DNA of 64,000 nt from Candidatus Pristimantibacillus lignocellulolyticus (GCA_023639215.1 CP097899.1:1789501-1853500), one strand, 5' to 3'; positions 35,564 through 43,917 are shown, numbered from the stretch's first letter. The notes: generated from the letters alone by a model not told the origin. Made by a program: numbers and translations.

Positions 35564-36511
35564 ATGTCATCTGTACAAAATAAGTGGCTATGGTGGTTAA
35601 TAGCTAGAAGCAAATGCTGTATACGATGTAAAAAAGAAATTATACCTCATCATTATAAGCGAAGTAATCATTACGTATGGATTGATCGTCGATTATATGA
35701 CCTGCTTTGCTCAACATGTATGTCGAACATTCCATGGATAACGACGGTACAATGTCCACGATGTGGACGAGCACAAGTTTGTCAAGATTGTCATTATCGC
35801 AGGACAAGTTCATTGCGTTGTAATCGAAGTGCGGTAAAATATACAGATGAGATGAAGCAGTGGCTTGGCACATATAAATTTCAAGGAGATGCACGATATA
35901 GGGAACTTATAGCTTACATGCTATCTCATGTTTATGAACAAGTGACACTACAATTGGTAAGAGATCAAGGGTTGTATGAACATTGGCAGAACTCGCGTCT
36001 AACTATTCGTACATATGCTAAGCGTTATCATCTGTGGCATGCTGTCACGGCTGTGCCGATTAGTGAGGAACGGATGTTGGAGCGGGGGTTCAATCAAGCA
36101 GAGCAATTAGCGCTAGGTGTTGCTGAGTACAGCAATCTTCCATTTATCGAGCTATTGCATCGAAAGCGAGACGGAGTAAAGTTAAGTTCAAAGAACAAGC
36201 GGGAGCGGCAAAATAGTGTCCAACAACTATATGTTAGTGAGGCTTCATACTGGTTGGCACTTATGCGAGTGTTACAGACGACGCGTTCAATTCCAACTTC
36301 CGTTCAGCCTATTATTAATCAACAGCGCCATGCGTCTAATCAAGTATCTGGTCAAGTAACAAGTGAAGCGCCTAGCCGAACATCAATCAATATTCTACTA
36401 GTGGATGATGTATACACCACTGGTAGCACGATAGAAGCTTGTTCATCAGCTTTAGTGGAATGTGCACCAAGTGACGTAACCATTTATAGTCTTACGTGGG
36501 CTAGAGCATAA
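35564..36511 (+). CDS. comFC: ComFC/GntX-type amidophosphoribosyltransferase-like competence protein
   Basis: Partner of ComFA in DNA uptake. The 315-residue product has an N-terminal zinc finger (CCIRCKK at 18-24, then CSTC and CPRCGRAQVCQDC) and a C-terminal phosphoribosyltransferase domain with the PRPP loop ILLVDDVYTTGSTIEA. The stretch VPISEERMLERGFNQAEQLA is the family core. It is longer than the usual 230-240 residues because of an extra segment of about 40 residues between KNKRERQ and the PRPP loop, rich in Gln, Ser and Thr. GAAGGAGT precedes ATG 35564. The order comFA-comFC-yvyF-flgM matches the Bacillus comF locus. Confidence 0.88.
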   Translation: MSSVQNKWLWWLIARSKCCIRCKKEIIPHHYKRSNHYVWIDRRLYDLLCSTCMSNIPWITTVQCPRCGRAQVCQDCHYRRTSSLRCNRSAVKYTDEMKQWLGTYKFQGDARYRELIAYMLSHVYEQVTLQLVRDQGLYEHWQNSRLTIRTYAKRYHLWHAVTAVPISEERMLERGFNQAEQLALGVAEYSNLPFIELLHRKRDGVKLSSKNKRERQNSVQQLYVSEASYWLALMRVLQTTRSIPTSVQPIINQQRHASNQVSGQVTSEAPSRTSINILLVDDVYTTGSTIEACSSALVECAPSDVTIYSLTWARA

Positions 36512-36620
36512 GAGAGATAAAATAAAATTTAATTAATTTAATATAGTACTAATGAAATTACCTGAAAAATACGATACATTATAGTATAAGGTAAAGTGGA
36601 TTAAGGGGGTCAAGAAGAAT

Positions 36621-37043
36621 ATGAATATTGCCAATTGTCCTCGTTGCGGAAAAATATTTGCTAAAGGATTCAAAGATGTATGTCCTGCTTGCGTACGAGA
36701 TATCGATAAAGAGTACGAGTTATGTTCAACGTATTTGCGCGAACATAGAGGAGCAACGATTACAGAACTATCTGATGAGACGAATGTTTCAATTAGGCAA
36801 ATTACTAAATTCGTACGAGAAGGTAGAATATCAATGATGGATGCACCGAATTTAACGTATCCATGTGAATCATGTGGAGTACTAATATCTCACAATCATC
36901 TATGTGATAGCTGTCGAACTCGATTGACGAATGCTTCGAAAAACTTGTTCCATGCAGAAAATATTGCAGAGAGCAAGAAGCTTACTGATGAACAGGTGAA
37001 GGGTGCCTATAAAGGTATAAACGCATATAAAGATCGCACTTAA
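36621..37043 (+). CDS. yvyF: YvyF/TIGR03826-type flagellar operon zinc-finger protein
   Basis: Product of 140 residues with two CxxC pairs at the N-terminus (CPRCGKIFAKGFKDVCPAC, 6-24) and two more at the C-terminus (CESCGVLISHNHLCDSC). Between them is a helix-turn-helix-like segment (ATITELSDETNVSIRQITKFVREGRI, given here by its ends only at about 45-71). The family lies between comFC and flgM in Bacillales. Its precise role is not established; a regulatory link to FlgM/sigma-D has been suggested by position. AAGGGGGTC precedes ATG 36621. Confidence 0.85.
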   Translation: MNIANCPRCGKIFAKGFKDVCPACVRDIDKEYELCSTYLREHRGATITELSDETNVSIRQITKFVREGRISMMDAPNLTYPCESCGVLISHNHLCDSCRTRLTNASKNLFHAENIAESKKLTDEQVKGAYKGINAYKDRT

Positions 37044-37052
37044 TAGAGGTAA

Positions 37053-37220
37053 TTCAACAAGTAGACTTTGATAACGATGATTAGCTTTGTAGCATATACG
37101 ACATCGAATATAAAACGAACTTGGGAAGTCCGGGACTCGTGTACCAATTACGTACACTGGAGCGTCCTCCTTCCTCAAGTAGCGTTCTATCTTCTCGGTT
37201 CTGCAAGCCCACTTGTGGAA
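37053..37220. repeat. Family A repeat, diverged copy with conserved pairing
   Basis: This 168-base copy keeps the core hairpin GTGTAC-CAATTAC-GTACAC (37139-37157) but has different ends: TTCAACAAGTAGACTTTG (37053-37070) opposite CAAGCCCACTTGTGGAA (37204-37220). The ends still pair at about 14 of 17 positions. It lies between yvyF and flgM. Confidence 0.7.
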
Positions 37221-37271
37221 TTTCTATTGTAATAGGCACTTCAAAACATCCACTTAAATAGGATTTACTAT

Positions 37272-37298
37272 TAATAATAAATACAAAGAAGCCGATAA
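37272..37298 (+). promoter_or_regulatory. Sigma-D-type promoter of flgM, inside a hairpin
   Basis: TAAT (37272-37275), a 15-base spacer and GCCGATAA (37291-37298); the -10 matches the sigma-D consensus GCCGATAT at 7 of 8. In B. subtilis flgM also has a sigma-D promoter at this place. The -10 forms the left arm of the hairpin at 37289-37321. Confidence 0.65.
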
Positions 37299-37330
37299 TA
37301 CTACTAGTAGCTTATCGGCTTTTAGTTTTT
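37289..37330 (+). terminator. Intrinsic terminator overlapping the flgM promoter
   Basis: Perfect 10-base-pair stem AAGCCGATAA / TTATCGGCTT with a 13-base loop, followed by TTAGTTTTT. It would stop transcripts arriving from comF/yvyF just before flgM. Confidence 0.75.
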
Positions 37331-37350
37331 AGAACAATGGGGTGAGTATA

Positions 37351-37614
37351 ATGAAAATCAATGATATAAATCGTATTAATGGAATCAATAAAACTTATCA
37401 AAACCAAGCGGAGTTTCGTAAAGAAGATAGAAAATCAATGGGTAAAGATGAGGTTCAAATTTCACAAGCAGCACAAGAGATGCTAGAAACTAGTCGCGTA
37501 GAAAATAGTGAGCGAACACAATACTTGGATGAATTGAAACAGGCTGTGCAATCTGGAACCTACTATGTAGAGTCTGGGAAAATAGCGGAAAAGCTGTTGC
37601 CTTTCTTCAAATAG
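37351..37614 (+). CDS. flgM: Anti-sigma-D factor FlgM
   Basis: Binds and inhibits the flagellar sigma factor until the hook is complete. The 87-residue product has the usual FlgM form: a disordered Asn-rich N-terminus (MKINDINRINGINKTY), then VQISQAAQEML and a C-terminal helical part RTQYLDELKQAVQSGTYYV ending in KIAEKLL. ATG 37351 follows GGGGTGAG; the in-frame GTG 37342 is part of that site. It begins the flgM-flgN-flgK-flgL run, with the sigma-D-type promoter directly upstream, so its own target would switch it on. Confidence 0.92.
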   Translation: MKINDINRINGINKTYQNQAEFRKEDRKSMGKDEVQISQAAQEMLETSRVENSERTQYLDELKQAVQSGTYYVESGKIAEKLLPFFK

Positions 37615-37641
37615 TGTGACGCTAGATATGGAGGAACAATG

Positions 37642-38151
37642 ATGGAACAGTCAGCATTTCAACTTTTGATCAGTCAACTTAGACAGCTATTGCTAATCTA
37701 TCGTGCCTTATTCACATTAGCAGATGAAAAAAAGAGAGCAATTATTGAAAATAATATTGAGCTCATTAATGCACTTACGATGAAAGAGACGAAAGCATTG
37801 AAACCTGTTCCAGAACTTGAAGCAGTGATTCGTACTCAATTAACGAAGTTACAAAGAGATCTAGGATTTCGTCCGAAGTTAAAGATGACATTATCGGAAA
37901 TGACCAAAATGCTAGTTATACCTGAAGAAAAGCAAGAATTAGCAGATATTCAGGTGGCCATAGCAGATATATCAACAAAGCTTAGTAAAGCAAATCAACT
38001 TAACCAACAATTAATTCAACAATCACTAGAGTATGTACATTTCTCACTTGATGTTTTATGCGGGCCTCCAGATGAAGAAGTAACTTATAAGCGTCCGACA
38101 ATGAATACAGATGTTCAGAAACGAACAGGGATATATGACACAAGAGCGTAA
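37642..38151 (+). CDS. flgN: Flagellar export chaperone FlgN
   Basis: Cytoplasmic chaperone for the hook-filament junction proteins FlgK and FlgL, whose genes follow. The 169-residue product is almost wholly helical with heptad spacing (about 5-140), as FlgN proteins are, and carries KRAIIENNIELINALTMKE, the family's most conserved stretch. The C-terminal tail (about 140-169) is polar and probably loose. GGAGG at 37630-37634 favours ATG 37642 (seven bases) over the adjacent ATG 37639. Confidence 0.87.
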   Translation: MEQSAFQLLISQLRQLLLIYRALFTLADEKKRAIIENNIELINALTMKETKALKPVPELEAVIRTQLTKLQRDLGFRPKLKMTLSEMTKMLVIPEEKQELADIQVAIADISTKLSKANQLNQQLIQQSLEYVHFSLDVLCGPPDEEVTYKRPTMNTDVQKRTGIYDTRA

Positions 38152-38162
38152 AGTGGCTTAAT

Positions 38163-38234
38163 AAGCTTACGCTTGCGATGCTACTTTTTATCTGCAGAAA
38201 GAAGCTACGGGAGTCAATAAAAAGTTTTAGGAGG
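38163..38234 (+). repeat. Family B leader element before flgK
   Basis: ACTTTTT (38183-38189) is complementary to AAAAAGT (38219-38225). The element ends with AAAAAGTTTTAGGAGG, identical to that before comFA, and AGGAGG serves flgK. The segment between has GAAGCTAC, as in the related sequence at 39857-39866. Confidence 0.55.
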
Positions 38235-38240
38235 ACAAAC

Positions 38241-39830
38241 ATGGTATCATCATTTCACGGTTTAGAGACGAGTAAGCGCGCGATATTAACGCAATCGGTT
38301 GCTCTGAGCACAATAGGCCATAATATAGCGAATGCATCAACGGAAGGTTATTCTCGTCAGCGAGTTAATCTAATCAATGCTTCACCATTATCTGCACCAG
38401 GCTTTAATCGTATTTTCACTCCAGGTCAGATTGGTTCAGGGGTAGAATATACTAGTATTACACGCGTACGCGACAGCTACTTAGATATGCAATACCGTCG
38501 TGAGAATCAAGAAAAAGGTTTAAATAGCATATATAAAGCAACGATGGATTCGATTCAGACGATTATTAATGAGCCATCCGATAACGGCGTCAGTGCGGTT
38601 ATGGATAAGTTTTGGAACTCACTTGAAGTTATGAACCGTGACCCTAACCTACTTAGTGCACGCGTAGATTTTATCGGTAATGCGAAAAATATGGCCGATA
38701 CATTTAATAAAATTGGAACGTCCTTAACGACACTTGAAGGTGATATAGATAGCAATATCGATATTAAGCTTAATGAAGCCAACAATCTTATTGATGGTAT
38801 CTCGCAATTGAATGAAACCATTCGTAAAATTGAGATGCTTGGTGATCATGCTAATGATTATCGCGATCAACGAGATGTACTTGTAGATAAACTATCCAAA
38901 ATTGTAGATGTACAATATACAGAGGACCCAAGTGGTATGGTAAATGTCTATAGTGGCGGTGTTCAAGTTGTCAATGGTCAAGTACCAACAGCTTTAACTC
39001 GTGCCGACGTTGCTAATATTACGAGTGGTGAAATTGCTGGATACAAAAAATCACAAGCTGATATCATACAAACACGCAGTCAACTAGATGCGTTAGTTGA
39101 TACACTTATTAATGGTAAAGTTCAGATTACAATGCCTAATGGTTACAAAACTTCCACAGATATGGTTGCTGATAACGATGTGACAGCAGTGAATGCATTA
39201 GGTGTAACAACAAACTATGCAGCAGGAACAACGATTCCAGCAGGTTCGAAAATTACTACTAGTGCTAAATTTACTGTAGATGGTTTTAATGGCGTTCATA
39301 AAATGGGATATACATTAAACTCCCCTGCTGAGACGGGACTTGACTTCTTCACGTTGAAGGATCCAACACTACCATTCTCCATAGATAATATTGAAGTTAA
39401 TCCTGAAATTCAAAAGGATACAAATAAAGTGGCTGCTTCAGGTCAATATGAAATGAACGGCACGGATATGGTTACGATAAAAGGGAATAGTGATATCGCT
39501 TTAGCGCTAACAAGCTTACGTAACTTGAAATTTGAATTCCCTGCTAATATGACGTCACTGTCTACCGGTACAACAGATGATTACTTCCGCGCTTTTGTAA
39601 GTGATCTTGGAACACGTGCTAATATTGCAGAGACTAATTTAAGTAAAAGTAGCGATTTAACAGATAATGTAGAAATTCGTAGGCAGTCAGTAAGCGGCGT
39701 GCAACTGGATGAAGAAATGACGGATATGCTTCGCTTCCAACATGCGTATAATGCTGCTGCGCGTAATATGACAGCGGTAGATGAGATGCTAGATCGAATT
39801 ATTAACGGTATGGGTCTAGTAGGTAGGTAG
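38241..39830 (+). CDS. flgK: Flagellar hook-associated protein 1 FlgK
   Basis: First hook-filament junction protein, exported and assembled between hook and filament. The 529-residue product has the N-terminal rod-type motif SFHGLETSKRAI followed by IGHNIANASTEGYSRQRV (about 28-45) and the C-terminal GVQLDEEMTDMLRFQHAYNAAARNM helix shared with hook proteins. The middle (about 280-430) is variable. AGGAGG at 38229-38234 sets ATG 38241; an upstream ATG at 38178 would translate the leader element and is rejected. Chaperone gene flgN precedes and flgL follows. Confidence 0.94.
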   Translation: MVSSFHGLETSKRAILTQSVALSTIGHNIANASTEGYSRQRVNLINASPLSAPGFNRIFTPGQIGSGVEYTSITRVRDSYLDMQYRRENQEKGLNSIYKATMDSIQTIINEPSDNGVSAVMDKFWNSLEVMNRDPNLLSARVDFIGNAKNMADTFNKIGTSLTTLEGDIDSNIDIKLNEANNLIDGISQLNETIRKIEMLGDHANDYRDQRDVLVDKLSKIVDVQYTEDPSGMVNVYSGGVQVVNGQVPTALTRADVANITSGEIAGYKKSQADIIQTRSQLDALVDTLINGKVQITMPNGYKTSTDMVADNDVTAVNALGVTTNYAAGTTIPAGSKITTSAKFTVDGFNGVHKMGYTLNSPAETGLDFFTLKDPTLPFSIDNIEVNPEIQKDTNKVAASGQYEMNGTDMVTIKGNSDIALALTSLRNLKFEFPANMTSLSTGTTDDYFRAFVSDLGTRANIAETNLSKSSDLTDNVEIRRQSVSGVQLDEEMTDMLRFQHAYNAAARNMTAVDEMLDRIINGMGLVGR

Positions 39831-39890
39831 CTTGTAAAAGTTTTAGTTTATGCGTTTGAAGCTACTTTTTGTGTCTAAGAAGTATCTCAA
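39831..39890 (+). repeat. Family B-like element downstream of flgK
   Basis: AAAAGTTTTAG (39837-39847) is followed by GAAGCTACTTTTTGTGTCTAAGAAGTAT (starting 39858). The part ACTTTTTGTGTCTAAGAAGTAT (first base 39864) recurs with two differences at 39927-39948, a direct repeat 63 bases apart. Confidence 0.5.
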
Positions 39891-39912
39891 AGTAGAATAT
39901 ATAAAATCGTCT

Positions 39913-39980
39913 ATGCTTACGTTGTAACTTTTTGCTTCTAAGAAGTATAACAAGATGCTTTACAAAAAGTTTTTAGGAGG
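39913..39980 (+). repeat. Family B leader element before flgL
   Basis: ACTTTTT (39927-39933) is complementary to AAAAAGT (39964-39970). It ends in AAAAAGTTTTTAGGAGG, one T longer than at comFA and flgK, and AGGAGG serves flgL. Confidence 0.55.
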
Positions 39981-39986
39981 TTAATT

Positions 39987-40892
39987 ATGCGAGTTACTAG
40001 TATGATGCAAAATACGCAGTTGTTGCGCAATCTTGGTCATAACAATGCAAATATTATGGATTGGCAGAACAAACTGGCTACTGGAGAGAAAATTAGTAAG
40101 CCAAGCGATGATCCAGTTGGAATCGGGTATCAAATGCGTTACACGACGGAGCTGAGTCGTAATGAGCAATATCTCGCGAATGCCAATACAGGTGTTGGTT
40201 GGTTAAGTCAGACAGATTCGGTGCTGCAACAAGCTAATAGCATATTACAACGTTTGAACACTCTTGTGAATCAGGCAGCTAACGGAACAGTAACCCCTGA
40301 AGTAAGAGAACAAATCGGTCTAGAGGTGTCGCAGCTGCGAGAACAGATGGTTACTATTGGTAATAGTACGTATGATGGTCGTTATATATTCAACGGTCAG
40401 AAAACAGATCAAGCACCTTATACATCAGCAAATGCAGCATCTGATACCACTGATAGTGGTGTGTATTACTTGAATGTGAGCTCATCTGTTGCTGTAGAAG
40501 TAAGCTTACCTGGTGAAACGGTATTTGGTAAAGCTGGAGGAAATGCCTCAGAAAATATCTTCCAAATGTTCGATGATATTATTGGTCATCTAAACGGTGG
40601 TCAACCAATAGACCAAACAGCTTTATCTGCAAGCTTAAATGATATAGATGGTGCAATTGGACAAATCTCTTTAAGTCTTGCTGAGGTTGGTGCGCGCATG
40701 AATAGATTTGAATTGATCCAAAGTCGTATTGGTGATGAGAAAGTAAGCTTATCGACATTAAAACAAGGTGTTGCCGATGTTGATATGGCAGATGCTATCA
40801 TTCAATTACAATTACAACAAAATGTTCTGCAAGCTTCACTATCTGTTGGAGCAAAAGTAATGCAGATGTCATTACTAGATTATATTCGTTAG
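39987..40892 (+). CDS. flgL: Flagellar hook-associated protein 3 FlgL
   Basis: Second hook-filament junction protein. The 301-residue product belongs to the flagellin superfamily: the N-terminal helix MRVTSMMQNTQLLRNL, then KLATGEKISKPSDDPVG (about 28-44), and the C-terminal helices with DVDMADAIIQLQLQQNVLQASL. AGGAGG at 39975-39980 gives ATG 39987 with a six-base gap. It is preceded by the family B element rather than sitting tightly behind flgK. Confidence 0.94.
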   Translation: MRVTSMMQNTQLLRNLGHNNANIMDWQNKLATGEKISKPSDDPVGIGYQMRYTTELSRNEQYLANANTGVGWLSQTDSVLQQANSILQRLNTLVNQAANGTVTPEVREQIGLEVSQLREQMVTIGNSTYDGRYIFNGQKTDQAPYTSANAASDTTDSGVYYLNVSSSVAVEVSLPGETVFGKAGGNASENIFQMFDDIIGHLNGGQPIDQTALSASLNDIDGAIGQISLSLAEVGARMNRFELIQSRIGDEKVSLSTLKQGVADVDMADAIIQLQLQQNVLQASLSVGAKVMQMSLLDYIR

Positions 40893-40915
40893 TAAGTAAA
40901 GGGAGTGCGGTGTGA

Positions 40916-41380
40916 ATGGGTGAGAGTACAATTTCTAATCAAATCATAAAAAGTGATCTTTATGGTGACATCATAGTTGAAGATCATCAAGTCTTTCATT
41001 TTGCACAAGGTATTGTGGGCTTTTCTCATCTAAAGCAATTTGCATTATTACCTGATGAAGATACAGAGTTATTTGTGTTACAGTCATTTAGTGAAGATAT
41101 TAGCTTATTATTAGTTCCCGCGGCATTGAGCGAGAATAATATTAGCTTTCACATAGATGAATCAACTGTTGAACAATTGGGCGTTAAACATGAAGATGAA
41201 TTAGCAATATTCTATTTATTGCGCTTTATTGATAATAGTCCATACATTAATTTACGAGCTCCTATTCTTGTCGTATCCACTACGCAGAAAGGTTGCCAAT
41301 ATGTCGTTTCAGATGATTCACTAAGTCTACGCGAGCCATTGGTATTAAAAGGTGAACGTGATGTTAGTCTTGAAACGTAA
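40916..41380 (+). CDS. fliW: Flagellar assembly factor FliW
   Basis: Cytoplasmic protein that binds flagellin or CsrA. When flagellin is exported, FliW is freed and removes CsrA from the hag messenger. The 154-residue product has the family's IVGFSHLKQFALLPDEDTELFVLQS segment (best seen about 31-55) and RAPILVVSTTQKGCQYV. AAGGGAGTG precedes ATG 40916. It overlaps csrA by 20 bases, which suggests coupled translation. Two flagellin leaders with CsrA-type hairpins lie 3-4 kb downstream. Confidence 0.93.
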   Translation: MGESTISNQIIKSDLYGDIIVEDHQVFHFAQGIVGFSHLKQFALLPDEDTELFVLQSFSEDISLLLVPAALSENNISFHIDESTVEQLGVKHEDELAIFYLLRFIDNSPYINLRAPILVVSTTQKGCQYVVSDDSLSLREPLVLKGERDVSLET

Positions 41381-41612
41381 AGTAGGCGAAGTTGTTCGTG
41401 TTGCCAATGATATAGAAGTTCATGTGTTAGCTGTTGAAGGGGATACCATTAAGTTGGGGTTTGAAGCTCCCAAACATATTCAGATTTTACGATCTGAAGT
41501 GTATGACGCCATAAAAGCAGAAAATGTACAGTCAGCAATGTCAAATGATCATGACGCCAAGGTGATGTTGAAGCAACTTATGAAGAAATCCCTCAATAAC
41601 GATAAAAGTTAA
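41361..41612 (+). CDS. csrA: Carbon storage regulator CsrA
   Basis: Small dimeric RNA-binding protein that represses translation by covering GGA motifs in hairpin loops. The 83-residue product starts MLVLKRKVGEVVRV and continues with GDTIKLGFEAPKHIQILRSEVYDAI, the complete CsrA fold including the Leu4 and Arg RNA-binding edge. The tail (about 60-83) is longer than in proteobacterial CsrA, as in other Firmicutes, where the extension contacts FliW. AAAAGGTGA inside fliW sets ATG 41361; the in-frame ATG at 41352 lies within that site. Confidence 0.94.
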   Translation: MLVLKRKVGEVVRVANDIEVHVLAVEGDTIKLGFEAPKHIQILRSEVYDAIKAENVQSAMSNDHDAKVMLKQLMKKSLNNDKS

Positions 41613-41625
41613 GGGAGGAATTATT

Positions 41626-42003
41626 GTGTTTAGTTCAATCAATCGTATGGATGGATCCTCAGTTGATTGGGGTCAATTATCTGGAGTGAAGAAGCCGGTG
41701 GATTCTTCACAAGAAATCCAGAAAATCGGCTCTTCTGCTCAGACTACTAACAACGCAGATTCTAAATTCACAGAACAAGACAGAGACAGACTCTACAAGG
41801 AAGTGGAGAAAGTCAATGCAACACTTAAAATGGAAAGTAAATCTATGCGAATAAAGTTCAGTGAAAAGGCCGAACAGTATTATGTGGAAGTATTCGATTC
41901 CCGTACGCAAGAAGTTATTGAGAGCATTCCTGGTAAGCATATTATCGAGCTTGCGGCCAAGCTAAAGGATATGATCGGATTCTTCATTGACGAGAAACGT
42001 TAA
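41626..42003 (+). CDS. flaG: FlaG-family flagellar protein
   Basis: Product of 125 residues. The C-terminal half has the FlaG core KSMRIKFSEKAEQYYVEVFD (about 66-85) and VIESIPGKHIIELAAKLKDMIGFFIDEK, while the N-terminal half is Ser/Asp/Gln-rich and loose. FlaG proteins affect filament length and lie before fliD in many genomes; the biochemical role is not known. The start is GTG 41626, seven bases after AGGGAGG. Confidence 0.85.
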   Translation: MFSSINRMDGSSVDWGQLSGVKKPVDSSQEIQKIGSSAQTTNNADSKFTEQDRDRLYKEVEKVNATLKMESKSMRIKFSEKAEQYYVEVFDSRTQEVIESIPGKHIIELAAKLKDMIGFFIDEKR

Positions 42004-42029
42004 AAAATTATTATGAAGGAGTGATGGTT

Positions 42030-43502
42030 ATGGGTATTAGTATTAATGGTCTATCATCTGGATTAGATACAGCTCAAATGATCAAAGATCTAATGGCTGT
42101 TGAACGTTTACCATATACTAATCTAGAGACAAAGAAAACAGGTCTTCAAACGGAACAAGGTGTATTTCGTACGATTAATACAAAGTTTAAATCTCTTGAA
42201 GCAGCATTGAATTCATTGAAAAATGGATCTGATTACAGTCAATTAAAGGCAACTTCTTCTGGTACAAGCGCAAGTGCAACTACTACATCAGGTGCCACTG
42301 CAGGTAGCTATAATATTAACGTAACAACATTAGCAACAGCGAATGTTGTTACTGTCAATGCGAGTTATATTTTAGGGCAAATTGATACAACTGAAGACGT
42401 TAAGATTGGCGATTATACATTAAGTGCTGAGGATAAACAGTCAATAAAAGATGCTGGAGGTACCTCAGAAGAGAAGTTGAAAAAATTAGCTGAAATTATT
42501 AATAAACAGTCATCTTCGGAAGCCAATGCTTCTAATGCTACAGCTTCTGTAATGAAAACGTCAAGCAACGGCGATTTTAAACTAGTATTAACTTCCAATT
42601 CATTGGGAACAGAAAAACCAGTCACTTTTACTAAAGGTACTTCATCTATATCATTAATTGAGGCTAGTGCAAACGTGACGAATACTAAAGGAACAAATGC
42701 TGAATTCACTCTGAATGGTGTTGCCATATCAAGAGATACCAATGAATTTAGTGACTTAATATCAGGTGTTACATTTAAGTTATCGGGAACTGGATCAAGT
42801 ACGGTTTCAGTAGCTGCTGATACAACTACTTTAGTAAATAATATGAAAATCTTCGTTACAGCTTATAACGATCTCATATCGCTAGTCAAAGATAACTTAT
42901 CTAAACCAGCAGATAAAGATACAACTAATCCTTTACAAGGAAACAGCCTTCTTAAACAGATTAATAATGAGCTATATTCTTTGTTTAATGAAGGAGTTAT
43001 AACGGGTACTACTTCCGATGGGAATGGTGGCACCAAGGATGTAGTATCATTTATGCAAGATATAGGGCTAAGCATCGACAAGGGTGCTAAATCGGCTAGT
43101 GAAATGACAGGTAAGATTACTTTCAATGAAACAGCTTTTACTGATGCATTTGCAGCTGATCCCGACAAAGTAATTAAACTCCTTACTAATGCCAAGCCAG
43201 ATGGAACTGGGAATACATCGAATAATTCAGTTTCAAATGTAGGTATATTTACTAAGTTTTCTGATATTATGGGGAACTATACATCGACTGTTAACGGTAT
43301 GCTTAACTCAAAAATTACTGGGTATGACTCTGAGATTAAAATTGTAGATGAGCGGATGGAATCAATGGATATGAGGCTTCAAGCGAAAGAGGCGCGTTAT
43401 AAGCTTCAATTCAGCAATATGGAAGTAATGCTGTCATCGCTAAAGAGCGAACAAAGTTGGTTGAAATCTCAATTTGACGCTCTATTGCCTTCAACTAAAT
43501 AA
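42030..43502 (+). CDS. fliD: Flagellar filament cap protein FliD
   Basis: Cap that folds flagellin subunits onto the growing filament tip. The 490-residue product has the N-terminal ISINGLSSGLDTAQMIKDLM (3-22), the D2/D3 middle, and a C-terminal coiled coil with YDSEIKIVDERMESMDMRLQ and MEVMLSSLKSEQSWLKSQFD. AAGGAGTG gives ATG 42030; the in-frame GTG 42021 is part of that site. Its export chaperone candidates fliS and the fliT-like gene follow. Confidence 0.93.
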   Translation: MGISINGLSSGLDTAQMIKDLMAVERLPYTNLETKKTGLQTEQGVFRTINTKFKSLEAALNSLKNGSDYSQLKATSSGTSASATTTSGATAGSYNINVTTLATANVVTVNASYILGQIDTTEDVKIGDYTLSAEDKQSIKDAGGTSEEKLKKLAEIINKQSSSEANASNATASVMKTSSNGDFKLVLTSNSLGTEKPVTFTKGTSSISLIEASANVTNTKGTNAEFTLNGVAISRDTNEFSDLISGVTFKLSGTGSSTVSVAADTTTLVNNMKIFVTAYNDLISLVKDNLSKPADKDTTNPLQGNSLLKQINNELYSLFNEGVITGTTSDGNGGTKDVVSFMQDIGLSIDKGAKSASEMTGKITFNETAFTDAFAADPDKVIKLLTNAKPDGTGNTSNNSVSNVGIFTKFSDIMGNYTSTVNGMLNSKITGYDSEIKIVDERMESMDMRLQAKEARYKLQFSNMEVMLSSLKSEQSWLKSQFDALLPSTK

Positions 43503-43527
43503 AGTTAAATAAGGGGATGAAGAATAA

Positions 43528-43917
43528 GTGATCTCTAACTTTAATGGATATCAAGCTTATCAGAAAAATAAATATGAGACTGCTTCTCCTCACCGTCTAA
43601 TTACGATGCTTTATGACGGAGCAATTAGATTTATGAACCAATCTATTGCTAATGTCCAAGCTCAAGATATTGAAGCTACTAATCTATCATTATCTAGAGC
43701 TCAAGAAATAGTTAACGAACTAATAGCCTGTCTTAATTTTGAAGAAGGTAATGATATAGCAGTAAATCTTAACAACCTTTACCGCTATGTTATAGATCTT
43801 CTTATAAAAGCTAATATTCAAAAGTCTATCGAGCCAATAAATGAAGCGATATCAATTATAAAAGAAATTCGTGAAGCGTGGATGGCTATAGGCAAGGAAG
43901 TGCAGATGAATGGTTAA
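43528..43917 (+). CDS. fliS: Flagellin export chaperone FliS
   Basis: Chaperone that keeps flagellin monomers unfolded for export and, in Bacillus, takes part in the Hag-FliW-CsrA switch. The 129-residue product has the family signature YQAYQKNKYETASPHRLITMLYDGAIRFM (about 7-35) and a four-helix layout. The start is GTG 43528 after an AAGGGGATG site. Its last eight bases overlap the next gene. Confidence 0.93.
   Translation: MISNFNGYQAYQKNKYETASPHRLITMLYDGAIRFMNQSIANVQAQDIEATNLSLSRAQEIVNELIACLNFEEGNDIAVNLNNLYRYVIDLLIKANIQKSIEPINEAISIIKEIREAWMAIGKEVQMNG

Noticed and set aside
37053..37220. Small protein gene between yvyF and flgM
   Set aside because: The open frames there follow the repeat's palindromic structure and lack ribosome sites.
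38178..38240. N-terminal extension of FlgK
   Set aside because: It would translate the leader element and its Shine-Dalgarno; the hook-family N-terminus starts at ATG 38241.
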